Positions 59,425-64,000 of a DNA stretch of 64,000 bases are shown piece after piece (position 1 is the first letter of the stretch; the number at the start of each line of letters is the position of its first letter). Source of the stretch: Lachnospiraceae bacterium (lineage in GTDB: Bacteria; Bacillota; Clostridia; Lachnospirales; Lachnospiraceae). The stretch covers positions 1 to 64,000 of the forward strand of contig JAAWBX010000038.1 of assembly GCA_022792885.1 (NCBI GenBank). The letters run 5' to 3'. The translations under genes and the position numbers were made by a program. Under the pieces are notes generated by a model that worked only from the letters and a program-made list of their open reading frames with translations, was not told the DNA's origin and did no database searches.

Positions 59425-60852
59425 TTACAGTAATTCCTTTAAAATTTCGTTCACTTTTCCCGGATCCGCTTTGCCCTTCATAACTTTCATGGTCTGGCCG
59501 ACCAAAAAGCCTATCGCTTTTTGTTTTCCGTTCCGATAATCTTCCACAGATTTCGGATTCTCCCGAATGATTTTCTCCACCGTGCTCCGAAGGGCTTCGT
59601 CATCCTGCACCATAGCCAGTCCGTGAGTCTCCACATAAACCGCCGGATCCGCTCCCTCCTTAAACATCACTTCAAAAACCGCTTTCGCCGTTCCCCGGTT
59701 AATTTTCCCGCTCTCCACAAGGCCGATCAGAGCGGCTAACTGCTCCGGACTGAAAACAATCTGCGAGGGGTCCTTATCTTCCTCCTTTAACAGGCGCAGC
59801 GTTTCGACCATCAGCCAGTTGGAAACTTCTTTCGGCTTCCCGCTCAAAGCGACCGTAGCCTCGAACAGATCCGCCAGGCTCTTAGACGAAGTCAGGATCC
59901 TCGCGTCGTATTCCGGCAGCCGGTATTCCGACTGATAACGGGCCATCTTGGCCTCCTGCATCTCCGGCTCCCTGGCCCGGATCTCGGCCAGCCATTCGTC
60001 GCTGATCTCGATCGGCGCCAGATCCGGTTCCGGAAAATACCGGTAGTCCTGCGCGTCCTCCTTCGAGCGCATCGCATAACTGCCGCCCTTCGCGTCATCC
60101 CAGCGACGGGTCTCCTGAACCACCGCCTCCCCGGATTCCAAAAGATCGATCTGCCTTGCACGCTCGCCTTCCACGGCCCGGGCAATCGCCCGAAAAGAAT
60201 TTAAATTCTTCATCTCCGTACGAGTTCCGTATGTTTCCGCTCCGACCTCACGCACCGAAAGATTTACGTCCGCCCGCATGGAGCCTTCCTGCATCTTGCA
60301 GTCCGATACGCCAAGATACTCCAAAATCGACTTTAACTTCTCCAGATACGCGATCACTTCCTCCGCCGAACGCATATCCGGATCGCTGACGATCTCGATC
60401 AGAGGCACGCCGCAGCGATTAAAATCCACCAGTGTGCATCCGTTCCACTCGTCGTGAAGCAATTTCCCCGCGTCTTCCTCCATATGAATCTCGTGGATCC
60501 CAATCGTCTTCCTGCCTTCTTTCGTCTCGATCTCGATCCCGCCGTCCCGGCAGATCGGCAGATAAAGCTGAGAAACCTGAAACGCTTTCGGAAGATCCGG
60601 ATAGAAATAATTCTTGCGGTCAAATTTACAGTTCTGCGTGATCTTACAGCCGGTGGCCAGACCGGCGGCGATCGCGTACTCCACTACCTTCTTATTTAAT
60701 ACAGGCAGAGTTCCCGGCATACCGGAGCACACCGGACAGCAATGGGTGTTCGGCTCGCCGCCAAACTCCGTAGAACAACCGCAAAAAATCTTGGTCTTCG
60801 TCGCCAATTCCACATGAACCTCAAGCCCGATCACGGTCTCATAACTCTTCAT
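59425..60852 (-). CDS. gatB: Glutamyl/aspartyl-tRNA amidotransferase subunit B
   Basis: 475 residues. Start Y-E-T-V-I-G-L-E-V-H-V-E-L, zinc-site C-G-C-S and C-C-P-V-C-S-G-M-P-G-T-L-P-V-L-N, D-F-N-R-C-G-V-P-L-I-E-I-V-S-D-P, then a helical YqeY-like tail. It activates mischarged Glu-tRNA-Gln or Asp-tRNA-Asn for amidation. Third gene of gatCAB. Confidence 0.96.
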   Translation of the reverse strand: MKSYETVIGLEVHVELATKTKIFCGCSTEFGGEPNTHCCPVCSGMPGTLPVLNKKVVEYAIAAGLATGCKITQNCKFDRKNYFYPDLPKAFQVSQLYLPICRDGGIEIETKEGRKTIGIHEIHMEEDAGKLLHDEWNGCTLVDFNRCGVPLIEIVSDPDMRSAEEVIAYLEKLKSILEYLGVSDCKMQEGSMRADVNLSVREVGAETYGTRTEMKNLNSFRAIARAVEGERARQIDLLESGEAVVQETRRWDDAKGGSYAMRSKEDAQDYRYFPEPDLAPIEISDEWLAEIRAREPEMQEAKMARYQSEYRLPEYDARILTSSKSLADLFEATVALSGKPKEVSNWLMVETLRLLKEEDKDPSQIVFSPEQLAALIGLVESGKINRGTAKAVFEVMFKEGADPAVYVETHGLAMVQDDEALRSTVEKIIRENPKSVEDYRNGKQKAIGFLVGQTMKVMKGKADPGKVNEILKELL

Positions 60853-60864
60853 ATCCCGTCCCTC

Positions 60865-62334
60865 CTATCTTCCGCCGCCTGATGCAGCCGCCTGCTCGTA
60901 CGTGTAGGCCGCGCGGATCAGGGTTTTCTCCGAGAACGCATTCCCGATAAGCTGAAGGCCGACGGGAAGACCCGCCCGATCCGTCCCGCAGGGCAGACAA
61001 ATACCGGGAAGACCCGCCAGATTCACGGACACCGTATAAATATCTCCCAGATACATCTTCACCGGGTCGTCCAAACTCTTCCCCAGTTCCGGCGCGGTCG
61101 TGGGCGCCGCGGGCCCCAGAATCACGTCGTAACGGGCAAATGCCTCGTCAAAACTCTTCTTGATGCAGGCTTTGATCCGAAGCGCTTTATTATAATACGC
61201 GTCGTAATAACCGGAACTCAGCACGAAAGCCCCGATCATCATCCGCCGCTTAACCTCCCGGCCAAAGCCTTCGCTGCGGCTCTTCCGATAGACATCCTGC
61301 AAACCGCTAAACTCCGGCGTCCGATATCCGTATTTCACCCCGTCGAAACGGGACAGATTGGAACTGGCCTCCGCCGAAGCGATCACATAATAAGCCGGAA
61401 TGGCATAATCCACCATCTCCATATCAAACTCTTCCAGCACGGCCCCTTCCGCTTCCAGAACTTTCGCCGCCTTTTGGACCGTCTCCTTTACGTCCGGATC
61501 CAGACCTTCGCCAAAATAACTGCGGGGAATCCCGATCCGCAGACCTTTTACATCCTCCGTCAGCGCCTTCGTATAACAATAATCCAACGAAGCGTCTTTC
61601 ACGCTGGTGCTGTCCTTTTTGTCATAACCGGAAATCATCTCCAATACGGCCGCGCAGTCGGATACGTTTTTCGTGATCGGGCCGATCTGATCCAGAGACG
61701 AACCGTAAGCGATCAGCCCGTACCGGGAAACCGTACCGTAGGTGGGCTTCATTCCCACCACACCGCAGTAGGAACTCGGCTGGCGAATCGAACCGCCCGT
61801 ATCCGACCCCAACGCATAAAACGCCTCCCCGGCCGCTACCGCCGCCGCCGAACCGCCGCTGGAGCCGCCCGGCACCCGGGAAATATTTCTCGGATTCTTC
61901 GTCGGTCCGAAAAAGGAAGTCTCCGTTGTACTCCCCATGGCAAACTCGTCCATATTCGTCTTGCCTACCATAACCGCGCCGGCCGCCTCCAGTTTTTCCA
62001 CCACGGAAGCGTTATAAGGCGGACGAAAAGACTGCAGAATCTTCGAAGCGCAGGTAGTCGGCACGCCTTTCGTACAGATATTATCCTTTATTCCCATGGG
62101 AACGCCGGCCAGCGGCGAATCGGCGTATGCTCCGGCCTCGATCCCCCTCTGAACTTCCTTCGCCCTCTTCATGGCCTCTTCTTCCATAACACAGATATAA
62201 CTGTTGTAAGCCCCGTCTTCCGCCTTTATCTTATCCAAAAGAGCTCTGGTCGCCTCCACGGCGCTCACCTCGCCCCGTTTGATCATCCGTCCCAGCGCAA
62301 GGGCGGACAGGGCCGTTATCTCTTTCTCTGCCAT
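60865..62334 (-). CDS. gatA: Glutamyl/aspartyl-tRNA amidotransferase subunit A
   Basis: 489 residues from ATG 62334; the GTG six bases upstream is an alternative. The amidase signature G-G-S-S-G-G-S-A-A-A-V-A-A-G and G-I-K-D-N-I supply the Ser-cisSer-Lys triad, and S-D-T-G-G-S-I-R-Q-P follows. It releases ammonia from glutamine for GatB. Twelve bases separate it from gatB. Confidence 0.96.
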   Translation of the reverse strand: MAEKEITALSALALGRMIKRGEVSAVEATRALLDKIKAEDGAYNSYICVMEEEAMKRAKEVQRGIEAGAYADSPLAGVPMGIKDNICTKGVPTTCASKILQSFRPPYNASVVEKLEAAGAVMVGKTNMDEFAMGSTTETSFFGPTKNPRNISRVPGGSSGGSAAAVAAGEAFYALGSDTGGSIRQPSSYCGVVGMKPTYGTVSRYGLIAYGSSLDQIGPITKNVSDCAAVLEMISGYDKKDSTSVKDASLDYCYTKALTEDVKGLRIGIPRSYFGEGLDPDVKETVQKAAKVLEAEGAVLEEFDMEMVDYAIPAYYVIASAEASSNLSRFDGVKYGYRTPEFSGLQDVYRKSRSEGFGREVKRRMMIGAFVLSSGYYDAYYNKALRIKACIKKSFDEAFARYDVILGPAAPTTAPELGKSLDDPVKMYLGDIYTVSVNLAGLPGICLPCGTDRAGLPVGLQLIGNAFSEKTLIRAAYTYEQAAASGGGR

Positions 62335-62355
62335 CTTCACTTCTCCCTTCGAATC

Positions 62356-62643
62356 CTACTCTACCGTCTGAGGAACCACATAGCAGCCGTCCTGCTGTTC
62401 CGGCGCGTTCGAAAGCAGGTTCTCCCGGTCCGGCCCGTTCTCCACAATATCTTCGCGAAACACATTTTTAATGGGAAACACATGGGACATCGGTTCCACA
62501 TCATCCGTCTCGATCTCATTCATCGTATCGATATAGCTTAAAATATTGCCCAGGTCTTCCCTGGCCTTCTCCTTCTCCGCCCCGGACAGTTCCAGCTTCG
62601 CCAACGCCGCTACATACTCAATCGTCTCATCGGTAATCCGCAT
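62356..62643 (-). CDS. gatC: Glutamyl/aspartyl-tRNA amidotransferase subunit C
   Basis: 95 residues. [10 protein letters not shown] and the central [18 protein letters not shown] are diagnostic. It wraps around GatA/GatB and stabilises the complex. AAAAGGAGG precedes the ATG. First gene of the operon, preceded by a promoter and a terminator-like leader hairpin. Confidence 0.94.
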   Translation of the reverse strand: MRITDETIEYVAALAKLELSGAEKEKAREDLGNILSYIDTMNEIETDDVEPMSHVFPIKNVFREDIVENGPDRENLLSNAPEQQDGCYVVPQTVE

Positions 62644-62681
62644 AAGATCCGCCTCCTTTTCATTCTGACATCACGGAATAT

Positions 62682-62713
62682 AAAAAACGCCCCGGAACCC
62701 ATTGTTCCCGAGC
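62682..62713 (-). terminator. Terminator-like hairpin in the gatC leader
   Basis: CTCGGGAAC pairs with GGTTCCGGGG around AATG, then CGTTTTTTAT on the minus strand. It lies between the predicted gat promoter and gatC, so it may be an attenuator; it could also stop transcripts from further right. Confidence 0.65.
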
Positions 62714-62751
62714 CAAAAATCCGGTTCTCCGTCCTCCGCAAATATGCTGTT

Positions 62752-62780
62752 ATCTTATCACAGGAAAACCAAGGTTGCAA
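62752..62780 (-). promoter_or_regulatory. Candidate promoter of gatCAB
   Basis: Minus-strand TTGCAA (62775-62780) and TAAGAT (62752-62757), 17-base spacer; upstream of the leader hairpin. Confidence 0.5.
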
Positions 62781-62921
62781 GGGGGTATTTTTTCTTTGGT
62801 TTTCTTCGGTTGCACAGCCCGAAAAATTGTGCTAAATTGGTTATCAGAAATACCCGGCCACCGACCGGATCCATATCCGGCCGGAAAAGCCCCGTCGTAC
62901 ATACGGACAAGGAGGAGCGCC

Positions 62922-63794
62922 ATGAGCTTTTTGAAACATATTTTTTCCAGAAAAACCGAGCTAAAAAAAGCCGAAGAAACCATATCTTCTCCCGCAAAAA
63001 CTCTGGCCGCGCAGATCTCCGAACGACTTCGAACCCATACCTCCCGGACGTTTCTTAAACTGACTCCGGAACCGGGCAGCGCCGGGCTCTTCGAAAGCAA
63101 GATCGGCGGTTCTTTTTATGTACCGGAAGACATGCTTCCCCCCACGGACAGCGCATCCAAACCCATGTATCTGCTGGCTCAGCTGAATTTTTCCGAACTC
63201 CCCTCCCTGGAAGATTTCCCTGAAAAAGGGCTTCTCCAGTTCTTCCTTACGGGAAGCGGCGAAGCATACGGCGCGAACTTCGATGCACCGACCGAGCAGA
63301 CCGACTGGTGCGTCCGCTACCTGCCCGAATTTCCCGACGAACGGAACACAAACGAAACGCGGATCTTTCATCCGAAATGGAGCGAGGATACCAACCTGCC
63401 CCTGATACGCGAAGACACCTACTCGCTGAAAGCTTCCACGGCCACGCAAAGCATCACGCTCTGCGATTATCGGATCTCCGACACGCTGCGCCGGACCTGC
63501 GCCGACCTTCTGCCGGAAGATTTCCGGGATATCTACGACCTGGACGACGACGTATCCTCCGAACTTCTAAAGGAACAGGAACTCTACAGTTGCCAGATTG
63601 GCGGATACCCGGACTTTACGCAATACGACCCCAGAGAAGACGCGGAAGACGCACCCGACTTTTTATTGTTCCAGCTCGAGACAACGGACAATATCCTGTG
63701 GGGGACCTCCGGCGTCGGAAATTTTTTTATCCGCTCGGAAGATCTGAAAAACAAAGACTTCTCACGGGTCTGGTATCACTGGGACGGGTGCTGA
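62922..63794 (+). CDS. DUF1963 (YwqG-like) protein
   Basis: 290 residues from ATG 62922, with GGAGG nine bases before. The family pattern is visible: I-G-G-S-F-Y-V-P, then L-L-A-Q-L-N-F-S-E-L, G-L-L-Q-F-F-L and C-Q-I-G-G-Y-P-D-F-T-Q-Y-D. DUF1963 proteins are cytoplasmic and of unknown role. Its end overlaps the convergent zinc-ribbon gene by 19 bases. Confidence 0.87.
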   Translation: MSFLKHIFSRKTELKKAEETISSPAKTLAAQISERLRTHTSRTFLKLTPEPGSAGLFESKIGGSFYVPEDMLPPTDSASKPMYLLAQLNFSELPSLEDFPEKGLLQFFLTGSGEAYGANFDAPTEQTDWCVRYLPEFPDERNTNETRIFHPKWSEDTNLPLIREDTYSLKASTATQSITLCDYRISDTLRRTCADLLPEDFRDIYDLDDDVSSELLKEQELYSCQIGGYPDFTQYDPREDAEDAPDFLLFQLETTDNILWGTSGVGNFFIRSEDLKNKDFSRVWYHWDGC

Positions 63795-64000
63795 TCCGTT
63801 TTCTTCAGCATCCGGCGCACGTCCCGTTTAATATTCTCCAGAGGCGCTTCCGAACCGCACCAGTAACAGACGCCGCCGGAGACATTGTAAGTCAGCGCTC
63901 CGCATTTCTTACAGGGTACGACCGGCCCTTCGCAGATGATCTGCGTAACGAACGGCCTCCCGGCCGGAAGCCGGTCCCTCACGATCGCTTCCTTCGGACA
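63776..64000 (-). CDS. Zinc-ribbon protein, cut by the window edge
   Basis: The last 74 residues are visible; the frame is open to the window edge, so the true start probably lies to the right (a GTG at 63982 is possible). Two knuckles, C-K-K-C-G-A and C-Y-W-C-G-S, flank a short strand, followed by a basic helix (K-R-D-V-R-R-M-L-K-K). Likely a small metal-binding domain of unknown function. Confidence 0.65.
   Translation of the reverse strand, partial: CPKEAIVRDRLPAGRPFVTQIICEGPVVPCKKCGALTYNVSGGVCYWCGSEAPLENIKRDVRRMLKKTDQHPSQ

Noticed and set aside
1..64000. tRNA, rRNA and CRISPR arrays
   Set aside because: No cloverleaf with CCA-type end, no rRNA core sequence and no regularly spaced direct repeats were seen.

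Overview
The window looks like chromosome from a Gram-positive, gut-type Clostridia, most likely Lachnospiraceae. The signs are a SCIFF ranthipeptide with its radical SAM maturase beside secDF, yajC and tgt, a fused SecDF, KtrAB, a GatCAB operon, a TIGR04086 membrane protein, a lysine riboswitch and clear sigma-A promoters. Almost every gene is on the minus strand. No tRNA, rRNA or CRISPR array was seen.

Region 1 (1 to about 20,900) is accessory DNA resembling one arm of a Tn1549/CTn-type integrative conjugative element. It starts with the 3' end of an IS110-family transposase. It then carries a DUF3991/Toprim protein, remnants of toxin-antitoxin modules, a 2,572-residue N6-methylase/SNF2-like helicase fusion with a tnpV gene nested out of frame inside it, a second Phd/RelE-type pair, and small element proteins, one of them frameshifted at a perfect -1 slippery heptamer. 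A giant thioester/Cna-B surface adhesin, a lipoprotein, ParB/ParA and a ribbon-helix-helix protein follow. No integrase, relaxase or type IV secretion gene lies in the window, so the rest of the element, if present, is to the left of position 1. The right boundary is probably in a 0.7 kb gene-free, strongly structured segment (20,360 to 21,030).

Region 2 (about 21,000 to 34,500) is chromosome: a four-zinc-ribbon protein with a nuclease-like tail, lysS-greA-dus with small membrane/DUF genes and argF, a patatin phospholipase, an SPFH/NfeD pair, a Tat-exported flavoprotein downstream of a frameshifted MerR regulator, and a secreted SleB-type hydrolase.

Region 3 (34,500 to 50,700) is housekeeping: an rRNA/tRNA methyltransferase, ktrA-ktrB, apt, recJ, a DUF1015-serA-serC operon, yajC-tgt-secDF, the SCIFF maturase and its 48-residue peptide, a CBS-domain hemolysin-like protein, and a plus-strand membrane protein.

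Region 4 (50,700 to 64,000) concerns amino-acid metabolism and translation: ilvA, an NhaC-type transporter under a complete lysine riboswitch, brnQ with a structured leader, plus-strand gdhA and a Nudix gene, an EamA transporter, the gatCAB operon with a promoter and a terminator-like hairpin before gatC, a DUF1963 protein and a zinc-ribbon protein cut by the window edge.
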